This document shows, one piece after another, positions 35,721 to 45,161 of a stretch of 64,000 nucleotides of DNA. The notes below the pieces were generated by a model. It was given only the letters and a program-made list of their open reading frames with translations, was not told where the DNA came from and made no database searches. Made by a program: the position numbers and the translations under genes. This stretch comes from Cytophagaceae bacterium (GTDB lineage: Bacteria; Bacteroidota; Bacteroidia; Cytophagales; UBA9547), in assembly GCA_027488865.1 (NCBI GenBank), contig JAIYAU010000046.1, positions 1-64,000 on the forward strand. Direction: 5' to 3'. Each line of letters starts with the position of its first letter. The first letter of the stretch is position 1.

Positions 35721-37364
35721 CTAATGGACAACTTGAATTCTCTTAATTATTTTGGATTCTTTTGATTCTACCTCCAATAAATACAAACCATCAGACAATT
35801 CATTTAACTCAATTGATTTATTTGCTCCAACAGGAATGCTTTTAAAATATACCTTCCCAATTGCATCAGATAAGCTAAGTTTATCTGTTGGTGTAGCTCC
35901 CTCCAAATTGAGTATTCCATTTGTGGGATTAGGATAAATAAGAATACTTTCGTGAACTAATGCGTCCCCATTACTTGAAACTTGATTACCTACCATTACA
36001 TTAAATGTCTTAGGTTCACTAGATTTAAAAGTAAGATTGTCTAAAATGGAATTACAACTAGAATTTTTATAGGCGATGTTAATGGTTTTGCTTTCACCAG
36101 ATAAAATTGTAAAGGAGGATGGCGTATTTTTAATTATAAATTTACTTCCATTTTGAAGTAATACATCGCTTATAGTGATATTGGTATTGCCACTATTCAC
36201 CAATACGACATGTTGAGTAACACTATCACTTGAGCAATTTACTGGATTTTCAACAGTTGGTTCAAATACAGCTAGTTGATAATTACTTGCGGCTACTGAA
36301 GTGGCAACAAGATTTGTGATTCTTTCAATAAATTGAGGATAGTCTATAAAAGGATTTCTGTTTTTTTGATAAGAGAATATAGCGTTGTTACGTACTGTGT
36401 CTTTAGTGGTAGGTGGATACGTGTTATGCCATGTTTTTAAAATGGCTTGTTGGCCAACAAAGAAATTACTGTAATCTTGATATCTCACGACAAAATACAT
36501 CATGGCTCTTGCTACATTGCCTTTATGTGAATCTTGTGATTCATAAGTATTGCTACCATTTACAGAAGGATAATTAACCAGATCGGTGGGATTAGGTTCT
36601 CCTACTTCGGCAAAGGGCTTATCGCCTCTATCGTTGTTAGCAGGGGATGAGGTAGGAAATAAATGAAACAAATCAGATCTTTGAGGTTCACTTTGGCTAA
36701 ATAAGGATTGTGGATAGGTATGTTCAGTATTAAAAACAGATCCATTGGCTCCTTGTGCTGCTGTTCTATCAGCATAATTATCTACTTTTTTGTTGGTATA
36801 AATACAGGTTAAGGTATTTACAGCAGCCCCTTGTCCATTTACTGCTTCATTATCTATGTTCATAAACATTCTGTCTCTGGCCGTATTATAACCCAAAGAC
36901 ACGTAATTAGCACTTATGGTCGTTTTTAAAGCTTGTTTTAATGCTTCCTCTGATAGATTTTGAGTTGCAGCATAATAAGTTTTTGAATATTTGCCTTGAC
37001 CAAGCAAATCAACGGACACAGGTCCTGAAAGTGAGTTATTTACAACAACCAATTCAGAATTATGCTGAATGTTATGTTTAGGTTTAAAATAAATTTGAAC
37101 TGTTTTTGATTGACCTGAGGCTAAGGTAAAAACTGTATCCTTTGCATAAAATGGATAATTATTATAGGTTTTAAAAAAACGTATACCTTCTACATTAATC
37201 GGATCAGCAAGTGTTAACGTGTTGTTGGTGATGGTTATTGGAAGGCTATCGATTTCACGTTCTGTAACAATACCGAAATCCAGTTGTAATGGACTAACTG
37301 TTAATGTTTGGGCCATGTTATACGTAGCAACCAAACTCAGAATCGTAAAAAATACCTTTTTCAT
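35721..37364 (-). CDS. Secreted endonuclease I with T9SS sorting domain
   Basis: 547 residues: signal peptide (MKKVFFTILSLVATYNMAQ), a choice-of-anchor/ASPM-like beta domain (LTVSPLQLDFGIVTEREIDSLPITITNNT), an endonuclease I (EndA/NucM) domain at about 130-340, a second beta domain, and a type IX secretion C-terminal domain (YPNPTNGILNLEG to IIKRIQVVH). The nuclease active site is visible in NTEHTYPQSLF and SDLFHLFPTSSPANNDRGDKPF (catalytic His and Mg-binding Asn). It should be secreted to the cell surface or medium and cut DNA or RNA without sequence preference, probably for nutrient use. Confidence 0.92.
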   Translation of the reverse strand: MKKVFFTILSLVATYNMAQTLTVSPLQLDFGIVTEREIDSLPITITNNTLTLADPINVEGIRFFKTYNNYPFYAKDTVFTLASGQSKTVQIYFKPKHNIQHNSELVVVNNSLSGPVSVDLLGQGKYSKTYYAATQNLSEEALKQALKTTISANYVSLGYNTARDRMFMNIDNEAVNGQGAAVNTLTCIYTNKKVDNYADRTAAQGANGSVFNTEHTYPQSLFSQSEPQRSDLFHLFPTSSPANNDRGDKPFAEVGEPNPTDLVNYPSVNGSNTYESQDSHKGNVARAMMYFVVRYQDYSNFFVGQQAILKTWHNTYPPTTKDTVRNNAIFSYQKNRNPFIDYPQFIERITNLVATSVAASNYQLAVFEPTVENPVNCSSDSVTQHVVLVNSGNTNITISDVLLQNGSKFIIKNTPSSFTILSGESKTINIAYKNSSCNSILDNLTFKSSEPKTFNVMVGNQVSSNGDALVHESILIYPNPTNGILNLEGATPTDKLSLSDAIGKVYFKSIPVGANKSIELNELSDGLYLLEVESKESKIIKRIQVVH

Positions 37365-37501
37365 GGAACTAGAAATTAGAAATTAATTCTTGCCACAAAA
37401 TTAGACAAATTAAACTGCTCGTATGTTAAGACTTTGTTAACAAATGGGGGTATTTAGAGTGGTTTGAGTTAATTATAGTTCAAAAAACCAATCTGGATTA
37501 G

Positions 37502-38428
37502 CTATTTCTTTTTGTCCTTCTTGCCAAAAACTGAAAAATGTACATAACGTTTTGGTTCTTCTCTAAAATTGACCAAAAGTTTATCTAAATCAGCCGCAGT
37601 ATTGTTAAGATTGGTATAAAGTGAGTCGTTTTTGGCCAATTTGCCGAGGGTGCCTTCTCCCCTATTTATCCTATCTAAAACGAGTTTGAGTTCTACCACG
37701 GTTTTATTGGCATTATTAACGGTAGCTGCAATTTCAGCCTTGTTTAAAGAATCTCCAACAGTATTAAGCTTGGCAATTAAAGGCTTTATACTTTTTTCTG
37801 TCTCTTTTAAGGAACTGGTTAACAAATGGATATCTGTGGCAATAGCACCAATTTTAGGGCGTGTTTCGGCCAATAAACTACTAAGCTGTTCGGTAGAATT
37901 GTTAACATTATTTAAAATACTTATGATTTTTCTATCCAAATTATTACCTAATATTTTATTCGTTTTAAAGGTAATAGAATCGACATTATTCAAAATTGGG
38001 CTCATTTTGTCATGAAGCGAGGCAATCATACCTTTTTCAGTTTTGGCCCATAAGGTATCACCGTTTTTTAGCGTATTTTTCCCTTTACCAATTTTAATTT
38101 CTACTGCCTTATCTCCCAATGCACTAGTTTCAATTAAATCAGCTATCGATGAGTCATTTACTAATAGATTTTTGTCTATTTGTAAGGTTACTAATAATTT
38201 ATAGCCATTCTCAGGTAATAATTTAATGTATTCTACCCTTCCAACGTTAAAACCACTCACCATTACCGGACTGGAAACATTAAGCCCACCGATATTGTCG
38301 TAAACCACATAATAGCGATTAGCAGACGAAAAAAAATCGATTCCTTTTAAAAAATTAAATCCTGTGTAAAGCATTACCCCTGTAATGAGGGCGAGCAACC
38401 CTACTCTTATTTCTTTGTTAAATTTCAC
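37502..38428 (-). CDS. MCE/MlaD family protein
   Basis: 308 residues. One N-terminal transmembrane helix (VGLLALITGVMLYTGFNFLKG) and an MCE domain (about 35-120, YYVVYDNIGGLNVSSPVMVSGFNVGRVEYIKL) are followed by a helical tail. MlaD-type proteins bind phospholipid as the membrane-anchored part of lipid ABC importers between the two membranes. The matching permease and ATPase genes are not in the window. The start codon is GTG. It follows the amidase gene on the same strand after 147 nt. Confidence 0.88.
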   Translation of the reverse strand: MKFNKEIRVGLLALITGVMLYTGFNFLKGIDFFSSANRYYVVYDNIGGLNVSSPVMVSGFNVGRVEYIKLLPENGYKLLVTLQIDKNLLVNDSSIADLIETSALGDKAVEIKIGKGKNTLKNGDTLWAKTEKGMIASLHDKMSPILNNVDSITFKTNKILGNNLDRKIISILNNVNNSTEQLSSLLAETRPKIGAIATDIHLLTSSLKETEKSIKPLIAKLNTVGDSLNKAEIAATVNNANKTVVELKLVLDRINRGEGTLGKLAKNDSLYTNLNNTAADLDKLLVNFREEPKRYVHFSVFGKKDKKK

Positions 38429-38575
38429 TTGATTAGTAAAGTATAGTAAATTTTTTGGAAATATATAAAAATAAACCCAATCCTTAAAAATGTAACCAAT
38501 ATTTACTAAAAATAGTAGGTTTTATATATTCTTAAAAGAACTTTAAATTCTCATTTTTGGCTAATTTACAGCCCA

Positions 38576-39358
38576 TTAGTTCATACTTTCAATGTTTTCT
38601 TTATATTCTTTGAAAGCCTGAAAAATTCCTTTGGCAATTTGTTGTTGATTTTCAGTTTTATTTAGAAATTTTTCTTCTTCTGGATGTGACAAAAACCCAA
38701 TTTCAATTAATGCGCTAGGCATGGTGGTTTTCCAAAGCACCAAAAAACCTGCTTGTTTTACCCCACGTGTTTTTAATCCTGTGCGTTCATGCATGTACTT
38801 TTCGGCCTTTTCAGCAAATTTTAAGCTATTTCCAACAAAGGCATTTTGTTGGTTAGCCAGCAAAATATAAGCCATCGGCGATTCAGGGTCAAATCCATCA
38901 TATTTTTCCAGATAATTTTCTTCTTGTAAAACAACTGCATTTTCTCGTTTTGCTACTTCCAAATTACTCTCTGTTTTGTGAGTACCCATTACGTAAGTCT
39001 CAGAACCTCTAAGTGTACCACTCGCTACAGCATTACAGTGAATGGAAATAAAAAAATCAGCGTTATTTTTATTGGCTATTCCTGCACGGTCGTGGAGTTC
39101 GATAAATTTGTTTTCCTTTCTGGTGTAAATCACTTGTACATCAGGCAGTTGTTCGTTTATTTGTTTGCCCAGCTCTAAGGCTACCTTTAGCGTGATTTCT
39201 GCTTCTTTGCATGTTTTACCGAGGCAACCTGGGTCTTTGCCTCCATGACCAGCATCAATAACTATTTTTTTTACTTTAAATTTATGCTTTTCCAAAGGAA
39301 TATTGGAACTTAGCACGAATATTGCGGTAAAAATTACGAGGGTAATTATATTTTTCAC
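38576..39358 (-). CDS. N-acetylmuramoyl-L-alanine amidase
   Basis: 260 residues with an exported start (MKNIITLVIFTAIFVLSSNIP, GTG codon) and an Amidase_3 domain that removes peptide stems from peptidoglycan. Zinc ligands are visible: His in VIDAGHGGKDPG, the glutamate of KEAEITLKVALELG, and His in FISIHCNAV; the catalytic glutamate is in SALIEIGFLSHPEE near the C-terminus. It is divergent from the LptD-like gene with about 60 nt between; both are envelope genes. Confidence 0.92.
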   Translation of the reverse strand: MKNIITLVIFTAIFVLSSNIPLEKHKFKVKKIVIDAGHGGKDPGCLGKTCKEAEITLKVALELGKQINEQLPDVQVIYTRKENKFIELHDRAGIANKNNADFFISIHCNAVASGTLRGSETYVMGTHKTESNLEVAKRENAVVLQEENYLEKYDGFDPESPMAYILLANQQNAFVGNSLKFAEKAEKYMHERTGLKTRGVKQAGFLVLWKTTMPSALIEIGFLSHPEEEKFLNKTENQQQIAKGIFQAFKEYKENIESMN

Positions 39359-39419
39359 GTGAATGTGTTAAAGTTAATTCTAAATAAGATAAATTCGCAC
39401 CCACAAAATTGACATTTTT

Positions 39420-42080
39420 TTGGTAATTCAGAAATATAAAACTTTCCAATATACTCGCCTTCTTTTAATTTTGATGGTGTTAAGTAATATTTTTGCACAA
39501 GCGCAAGCTATTGAGGGCAAAGATAATGCCATTGTTTCTAAAAAAGATTCAGCCACCACCAAGGACAGTATTGCGCTAAAACTACCAGAAAAAAAGAAAA
39601 GTGATATTCAAACTACCGTTAAATATAAATGTGATGATTCATTAAGATTTGATGTACTTCGAAAAGTGGTGATGTTATATGGCAATGCCACCGTGGACTA
39701 TGGCAATATCTCATTAAAGTCAGAACGCATTGAAATTGATTATGGTAATAATAGTGTGAGGGCTTATGGCACTATTGATTCTACTGGAAAATATGTTGGT
39801 AGACCCCAGTTTAAAGATGAATCTGGATTGTATGTGCCAGACTCGATGCGTTATAATTTTACTTCCAAAAAAGCCATAGTGTATAATGTAGAAACGAAAC
39901 AGGGTGATGGTTATATTATAGGTAATAAAATTAAGAAAAATCCTGAAAATGAAATGTTTGTACGCAATGCCCAATACACCACTTGCGACCATAAACACCC
40001 CCATTTTGGCTTGATCGCTACCAAAATAAAAGTAATACCCAACAAGAAAATTATTTCTGGGCCTGCCTATTTACACATCGCTGGTGTACCAACACCATTG
40101 GTCATACCTTTTGGTTTTTTCCCATCACCTAAAAAGCGTTCTTCGGGCATTATTATCCCGGGCTACGGAGAATCTCAACAAAGCGGATTTTTCTTTGAAA
40201 GAGGCGGTTTCTTTTGGGCTATTAATGAATATATGGGAGCTAGAATACAAGGCGACATATATACCAATGGTGGATTTAGAACCAATTTAAACTTTGATTA
40301 CGCCAAAAGATATAAATATTCAGGACTTTTTACATTAGCATTTAGCGATTTGGTTTCTGGTTTTGGAGTTAACAAAAGATTTCTTGGAAACTCATTATGG
40401 GTTACTTGGTCTCACGCACCCAGAAGTAAAGGAAGAAGTAGGTTTACAGCTAATGTTCAAGGAGGTATGTCTAATTTCAACCGTCAAAACTCAACCAACA
40501 TTGCCGCGAACAGCTCCAACACGTTTAATTCAGTAATAAGTTTTTCAACTACCTTTCCAAAATCTCCATTTAATTTAGGTATAACTTTGCGTCATGACCA
40601 AAATGTGCGCACTAAAGTCATTAATTTTGATTTGCCCAATGTCAACTTAAGCATGAATCAAAGAAAACCTTTTCAAAATTTAAAAGGTAATTTCTCTTTA
40701 CTTAAAAATTTAGGAATTGCCTATAATTCGAATTTTACAAATAAAATCAGTACTCAATATAATCCTGGCGGACTAAATGGTCTTCGATTTAAAGGTGAAA
40801 GCAGTGGTGATACAGTGAAAACAATAAACCCAATTACCATTGATAGCCTTTTTAATATCAATAAGTTGCTTCAACAAGCACGTTATGGCATGACCCATAA
40901 CTTTACCATAAACTCCACGGCGAAAGTCTTTAAATATTTTAATTTTAACCCAAGTGTAAATCTTAATGAATATTGGTATGACAAAAGCTTGCGGTATCGA
41001 TATAGTCCTTCTAACAACGCCGTTATAATAGATACATTAAATGGATTTGCAAGGGGACTTAATTTATCAAGTTCGGCATCCGTTAATACCACCATTTATG
41101 GTATTTTGTATTTAAACGGTAAGAGGGTGCAGAAAATAAGACACACCATGCGGCCTACAGTGAGTTTTATTTACACACCTGATCTTTCTAAAACGCAAGG
41201 TTTTGGTGCCAGTATGCCTGTGCAGGTGGATGGTAGCGGTACTGTACGAACTCTTTCTTATTTTGAAGGTAATGGCTTTATTAGTGGTAAGCCAAGTTCT
41301 GCAAAAGCACAATCTTTAAGTTTCTCTTTGGACAATACGCTTGAGATGAAAGTAAAAGGTAGAGGCGATACTTCCAAAAAATATAATAACGTAAAAATAT
41401 TTGACAACATAGGCCTTACAGCCAATTATAATATGCTTGCCGATTCTTTAAAGTGGAGTAACTTAAATGTGAACGCAAGAACCATGTTGTTCAATAAAAT
41501 TAATATAAACTCTAGCTTCATTTTTGACCCTTATAAATATGTAAACACATCGTTGGTAGAAAACACATTAGTAAATGTAAAGACCAATGAATTTTTATAT
41601 GAAAAAAATGGAATAAGAATGCCGCTTGCATTAAGCAGTGCTAGTCTGGCCTTGAGTACATCATTTAACCCGAACTGGCGTTATACTAATACCTATACCC
41701 CTCGCGAAGAGGCTATTATGAGGCAGTTTCCACATTTACGATATATAGATTTTAATTTACCTTGGAACTTAAGCACCTCACTCAACTATCAATATAACCA
41801 AACTGGTTTGGCACCAAGTTTCACCACCCAAACAGCCAATTTTACTGGTGATGTAAAGCTTACTGAAAGTTGGAAGGTGAGTGTAACGTCTGGATATGAT
41901 TTTGTCTTAAAAAGGACATCCATCACCCAGTTTACTTTGTATAAAGACCTTCATTGTTGGCAAATGAACATGACCTGGTCTCCTTTTTCTCCAACACAAA
42001 CGTTTTCATTTTATATTAACGTAAAATCGTCAATGTTACAAGATTTAAAGTTGCAAAAAAATGGCAGAGGCAACCTTTAA
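39420..42080 (+). CDS. LptD-like outer-membrane LPS assembly protein
   Basis: 886 residues. A signal peptide (TRLLLILMVLSNIFAQAQA) is followed by an OstA-type beta-jellyroll (LRKVVMLYGNATVDYGNISLKSERIEIDY, about 80-200) and a large beta-barrel domain with PFGFFPSPKKRSSGIIIPGYGES, as in the Bacteroidota putative LPS assembly protein LptD. It should insert lipopolysaccharide into the outer leaflet. The assigned start is TTG at 39420; the first ATG (39474) would cut the signal peptide in half, so TTG or another non-ATG start seems right. Ends two bases before the next frame, 50 nt before cysM. Confidence 0.85.
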   Translation: MVIQKYKTFQYTRLLLILMVLSNIFAQAQAIEGKDNAIVSKKDSATTKDSIALKLPEKKKSDIQTTVKYKCDDSLRFDVLRKVVMLYGNATVDYGNISLKSERIEIDYGNNSVRAYGTIDSTGKYVGRPQFKDESGLYVPDSMRYNFTSKKAIVYNVETKQGDGYIIGNKIKKNPENEMFVRNAQYTTCDHKHPHFGLIATKIKVIPNKKIISGPAYLHIAGVPTPLVIPFGFFPSPKKRSSGIIIPGYGESQQSGFFFERGGFFWAINEYMGARIQGDIYTNGGFRTNLNFDYAKRYKYSGLFTLAFSDLVSGFGVNKRFLGNSLWVTWSHAPRSKGRSRFTANVQGGMSNFNRQNSTNIAANSSNTFNSVISFSTTFPKSPFNLGITLRHDQNVRTKVINFDLPNVNLSMNQRKPFQNLKGNFSLLKNLGIAYNSNFTNKISTQYNPGGLNGLRFKGESSGDTVKTINPITIDSLFNINKLLQQARYGMTHNFTINSTAKVFKYFNFNPSVNLNEYWYDKSLRYRYSPSNNAVIIDTLNGFARGLNLSSSASVNTTIYGILYLNGKRVQKIRHTMRPTVSFIYTPDLSKTQGFGASMPVQVDGSGTVRTLSYFEGNGFISGKPSSAKAQSLSFSLDNTLEMKVKGRGDTSKKYNNVKIFDNIGLTANYNMLADSLKWSNLNVNARTMLFNKININSSFIFDPYKYVNTSLVENTLVNVKTNEFLYEKNGIRMPLALSSASLALSTSFNPNWRYTNTYTPREEAIMRQFPHLRYIDFNLPWNLSTSLNYQYNQTGLAPSFTTQTANFTGDVKLTESWKVSVTSGYDFVLKRTSITQFTLYKDLHCWQMNMTWSPFSPTQTFSFYINVKSSMLQDLKLQKNGRGNL

Positions 42081-42130
42081 GTTTGTTCAATTTATTTGCT
42101 TATATTGATTTTCAATTTAGTTTAAAACGC

Positions 42131-43009
42131 ATGAATCTATTGGATTTGGTTGGTAACACCCCTTTGGTGGAAATCAAAAGATTGTTTAATAAACCTAGAG
42201 TACAATTACTAGCCAAATTAGAAGGGCATAATCCTGGAGGAAGCGTGAAAGATAGGGCCGCCAGCTCCATGATACGTGGTGCCAAAGAACGAGGTGAACT
42301 TACAGCTGGCATTAAACTCATAGAAGCTACTAGTGGAAATACCGGAATAGCCTTGGCAATGATTGCTAGGTTAGAAGGAGTTGATATTGAACTTGTAATG
42401 CCTGAAAATTCTACCAAAGAGCGAATTTTAACTATGGAAGCTTTTGGGGCAAAGGTAACGTTAACTCCCGCAACAGGTTCCATGGAAGCTGCTATAGATT
42501 ATGCCCACGAAAAAGTAAGTAAAGGTGGCTATTTGATGTTAAATCAATTTGCCAATCCTGATAATTATTTAGCACATTACCGAACTACAGCTCCAGAGAT
42601 CTGGAGGGATACAAATCATAAAGTCACCCATTTTGTATGTACCATGGGTACCACTGGAACGATTATGGGCAATAGTAGATTTTTAAAAGAGGTAAATCCT
42701 GAAATTCAAATAATAGGTTGCCAGCCTACAGATGGTTCAAAAATACCTGGTATAAGACGTTGGCCACAAGCTTATTTACCAAAAATATACGATGCAAGTA
42801 GGGTAGATAAAATTATAGATGTAAGTGAAGCTGATGCTATTACAATGACACGCCGACTTGCAAAAGAAGAGGGCATTTTTGCTGGCATGAGCAGCGGCGG
42901 AAGTGTGTGGGCTGCTATGCAAGTGGCCAATCAACTGGAAGAAGGTGTTGTTGTATGTATCATTTGTGATAGAGGTGACCGGTATCTAAGTTCCGGATTG
43001 TTTGGATAA
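42131..43009 (+). CDS. cysM: Cysteine synthase (O-acetylserine sulfhydrylase, CysM type)
   Basis: 292 residues from the ATG at 42131 (MNLLDLVGNTPLVEI); the open frame reaches a TTG at 42083 but the extra residues are not conserved-looking. Makes cysteine from O-acetylserine and sulfide (or thiosulfate). PLP lysine Lys40 in NPGGSVKDRAA, the substrate loop EATSGNTGIALA, the phosphate loop MGTTGTIMG, and SSGGSVWAAM near the end. It follows the LptD-like gene by 50 nt. A strong bidirectional terminator follows. Confidence 0.93.
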   Translation: MNLLDLVGNTPLVEIKRLFNKPRVQLLAKLEGHNPGGSVKDRAASSMIRGAKERGELTAGIKLIEATSGNTGIALAMIARLEGVDIELVMPENSTKERILTMEAFGAKVTLTPATGSMEAAIDYAHEKVSKGGYLMLNQFANPDNYLAHYRTTAPEIWRDTNHKVTHFVCTMGTTGTIMGNSRFLKEVNPEIQIIGCQPTDGSKIPGIRRWPQAYLPKIYDASRVDKIIDVSEADAITMTRRLAKEEGIFAGMSSGGSVWAAMQVANQLEEGVVVCIICDRGDRYLSSGLFG

Positions 43010-43060
43010 TAACAGTTCCTTTTGATTCAACAATAGCTATTTGAAATAATTAACCAAATA

Positions 43061-43094
43061 AAAAAAGGGAACTCAATTAAGAATTCCCTTTTTT
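43061..43094. terminator. Bidirectional intrinsic terminator between cysM and tonB
   Basis: AAAAAAGGGAA (43061-43071) and TTCCCTTTTTT (43084-43094) form a perfect 11-bp stem with a 12-nt loop, an A run on one side and a T run on the other. It lies between convergent genes and should end both transcripts. Confidence 0.85.
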
Positions 43095-43115
43095 ATAATT
43101 TGATAATCAGTATAC

Positions 43116-43913
43116 CTATTGCAACTGGAAGTTGATCGGCAACGTCATTTTTAACCTTGTTGGCTTACCATTTTGTTTAGCAGGCGTCCATTTCGGCATA
43201 GTGTTTAACACGCGTACTGCCTCTTCGCCACAACCATAACCAATGTCTTTTCTTACCTTTCCATTGGTAATGGAGCCATCTTTTTCTACTACAAATTCTA
43301 TAAACACCTTACCTTCAATACCCATTTTAGCGGCTTGTTGAGGGTATTTTAAGTTTTTTCCGAAGAATGCTAAATAGCCGCCATCGAAAGTTGGCATCTC
43401 TTCAGCGAATAGAACCGGTTCTTCAATTTTAGCAGGTTCTTGAACCACTACATCCTCTTTAGCTGGTTCACCTACCGCATTTTCTAAACCAGTTTCTCCT
43501 TCTTGAGAAACAGTACTAATCACCTTGTCCTTCATCTCCTCCATTTTTGGTGGATCTTCTTGCACTTCTTCATCTGGTTTTACAACAGGAGGAAGAAACT
43601 TAATTGACGCGATTTTTGGTGGCGGCGGTGTTGGTGGCGGTGGCGGTGGTGGCACTGCCTCATCTAACGGAGGAGGAGCCGCTAACACTACTTCTTTAAC
43701 TTCAAAAACTTCTTCCTCTGCCTTTTTATCAGGAAATATAATTTTAAACAATTCTGGGCCTCCTATACTTAAAGCGAAGATACTAGCCGATATTGCAAAC
43801 CCGATCAAAACGTGTTTAGAATACAACTGGCGCAATTCGTAAGCTCCGTAGGTTTGGTTTTTGTTTTCAAAAACCATTTTAAGCCATCCTTTTTTTAATA
43901 TTGGATCAAACAT
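43116..43913 (-). CDS. tonB: Energy transducer TonB
   Basis: 265 residues: cytoplasmic start, one transmembrane helix (KHVLIGFAISASIFALSIGG), a proline-rich periplasmic spacer (PPPPPPPTPPPPK) and a C-terminal TonB domain (YPQQAAKMGIEGKVFIEFVVEKDGSI, ending KPTRLKMTLPINFQLQ). It passes proton-motive energy to TonB-dependent outer-membrane receptors. The N-terminal FENKNQTYGAYELRQLYSKH block is typical of Bacteroidota TonB. Last gene of the exbB-exbD-exbD-tonB operon. Confidence 0.94.
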   Translation of the reverse strand: MFDPILKKGWLKMVFENKNQTYGAYELRQLYSKHVLIGFAISASIFALSIGGPELFKIIFPDKKAEEEVFEVKEVVLAAPPPLDEAVPPPPPPPTPPPPKIASIKFLPPVVKPDEEVQEDPPKMEEMKDKVISTVSQEGETGLENAVGEPAKEDVVVQEPAKIEEPVLFAEEMPTFDGGYLAFFGKNLKYPQQAAKMGIEGKVFIEFVVEKDGSITNGKVRKDIGYGCGEEAVRVLNTMPKWTPAKQNGKPTRLKMTLPINFQLQ

Positions 43914-43940
43914 AATATTATAGTTTATAATGAATAGCTA

Positions 43941-44432
43941 TCAATAATAACCTTTGGCCTCAGTAAGTGTGATATCCTCTTTGGTAATATCTACAATCGC
44001 ATAACTTGGTATAGTACAAATGGCCATTTCGTCCAAGATGTCTACCATGTTTTTGTATTTAGACTTATCCATTGGTTTTATCAATACAAACATATCTTTA
44101 CCAATTTCTTTCTTTTTTTGAAGCAATGCAGCTCTTATTCCCTTTTCAGAATAATCAGTTACATTTAATTCTGGATTATCAAGACCTTGATACCAAAACA
44201 CATAATTACCACGTCCTAAAATAATTGTAACGGCATTCGATTCCTTTACAGCCATTTGCTCCTCTTTGGGATCTTTCTTTTCCTCTTTATCTGGCATGTT
44301 TACCTCCATCGCCTGCGGTTTGCTGAAGGTGGTGGTCAACATGAAGAATGTAATAAGAAGAAAGCCCAAATCCACCATAGGAGTCATATCCACTCTGGGA
44401 GCTCCTTTTTTACCGGTGACAACCTCTGCCAT
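43941..44432 (-). CDS. exbD: ExbD/TolR family biopolymer transport protein (second copy)
   Basis: 163 residues with one N-terminal transmembrane helix containing the proton-relay aspartate (VDMTPMVDLGFLLITFFMLTTTF, about 14-36), then a periplasmic domain. It works with ExbB and TonB. A lysine- and glutamate-rich stretch (MPDKEEKKDPKEEQ) follows the helix. It is the third gene of the operon; tonB follows after 27 nt. It differs clearly from its neighbour ExbD. Confidence 0.93.
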   Translation of the reverse strand: MAEVVTGKKGAPRVDMTPMVDLGFLLITFFMLTTTFSKPQAMEVNMPDKEEKKDPKEEQMAVKESNAVTIILGRGNYVFWYQGLDNPELNVTDYSEKGIRAALLQKKKEIGKDMFVLIKPMDKSKYKNMVDILDEMAICTIPSYAIVDITKEDITLTEAKGYY

Positions 44433-44485
44433 ATTCTTAAATTTTAATAGTTAATTAATAACGTCCTGTTTAACTAATGAAAGTA

Positions 44486-45109
44486 CTAATCCAACTTGGT
44501 TGGTTTATTTTCCATACCAGTCACTAAGTTAAACTTGTTTATTTTGTTTGGTGGTGCTTGCAAAGTGGCAATTACCTCTTTTGCAATGCTATAATCCGCC
44601 AATTTATCAGCTTTAACAGCAATCTTAGGTATTACCCCTTGTTCCTGATAAGCTATACGAGCATGATACAACCAATCTTTTAGCTCATTTTTAGTAGAGT
44701 CACATGGAACACCTAACTGAGCGGCTTTAGCACGTTGGCTTGTTGGCAAGGCTAACAAACCTTTCAACATATTCATTGGTACACCTACCGATGAGGTTAA
44801 ATAAAACTCTGACTTTTCTTTTTCAGTAAAAGTGAGATTGTTTTGTTTTCCCATCTTTTCGAGCGTAGCAATACGTACACCTTGGTCAATACCAAAAAAG
44901 ATGGCGCCATCTTTTCTGATATGTATCATTACTAAATTTGACTCGGGCAATTTTATCTCTGATACTGAAGAAGGGGTATCAACTACCACTGGTTCATCAG
45001 GTTTAAACTGCGTAGTCAAAATGAAGAAAGTAAGCAATAAGAAAGCCACATCACACATGGCCGTCATATCGGTGCTTATACTCTTGCGAGGTACTTTTAA
45101 TTTTGACAT
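44486..45109 (-). CDS. exbD: ExbD/TolR family biopolymer transport protein (first copy)
   Basis: 207 residues, longer than the second ExbD. The membrane helix with the key aspartate is STDMTAMCDVAFLLLTFFILTTQF (Asp in MCDVAF). The periplasmic part ends in AVKADKLADYSIAKEVIATLQ, the usual ExbD end, with an added middle segment of about 45 residues. Two non-identical ExbD proteins in one TonB operon are common in Bacteroidota. Gap to the next gene 53 nt. Confidence 0.93.
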   Translation of the reverse strand: MSKLKVPRKSISTDMTAMCDVAFLLLTFFILTTQFKPDEPVVVDTPSSVSEIKLPESNLVMIHIRKDGAIFFGIDQGVRIATLEKMGKQNNLTFTEKEKSEFYLTSSVGVPMNMLKGLLALPTSQRAKAAQLGVPCDSTKNELKDWLYHARIAYQEQGVIPKIAVKADKLADYSIAKEVIATLQAPPNKINKFNLVTGMENKPTKLD

Positions 45110-45161
45110 ATATTTTATTATTAGATGCTACAATTGATAAAATTCCACAAACTTGGAACAA

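Noticed and set aside
43525..43842. 105-codon frame antisense to tonB
   Set aside because: Glycine runs mirror the proline-rich spacer of TonB; it is a shadow.
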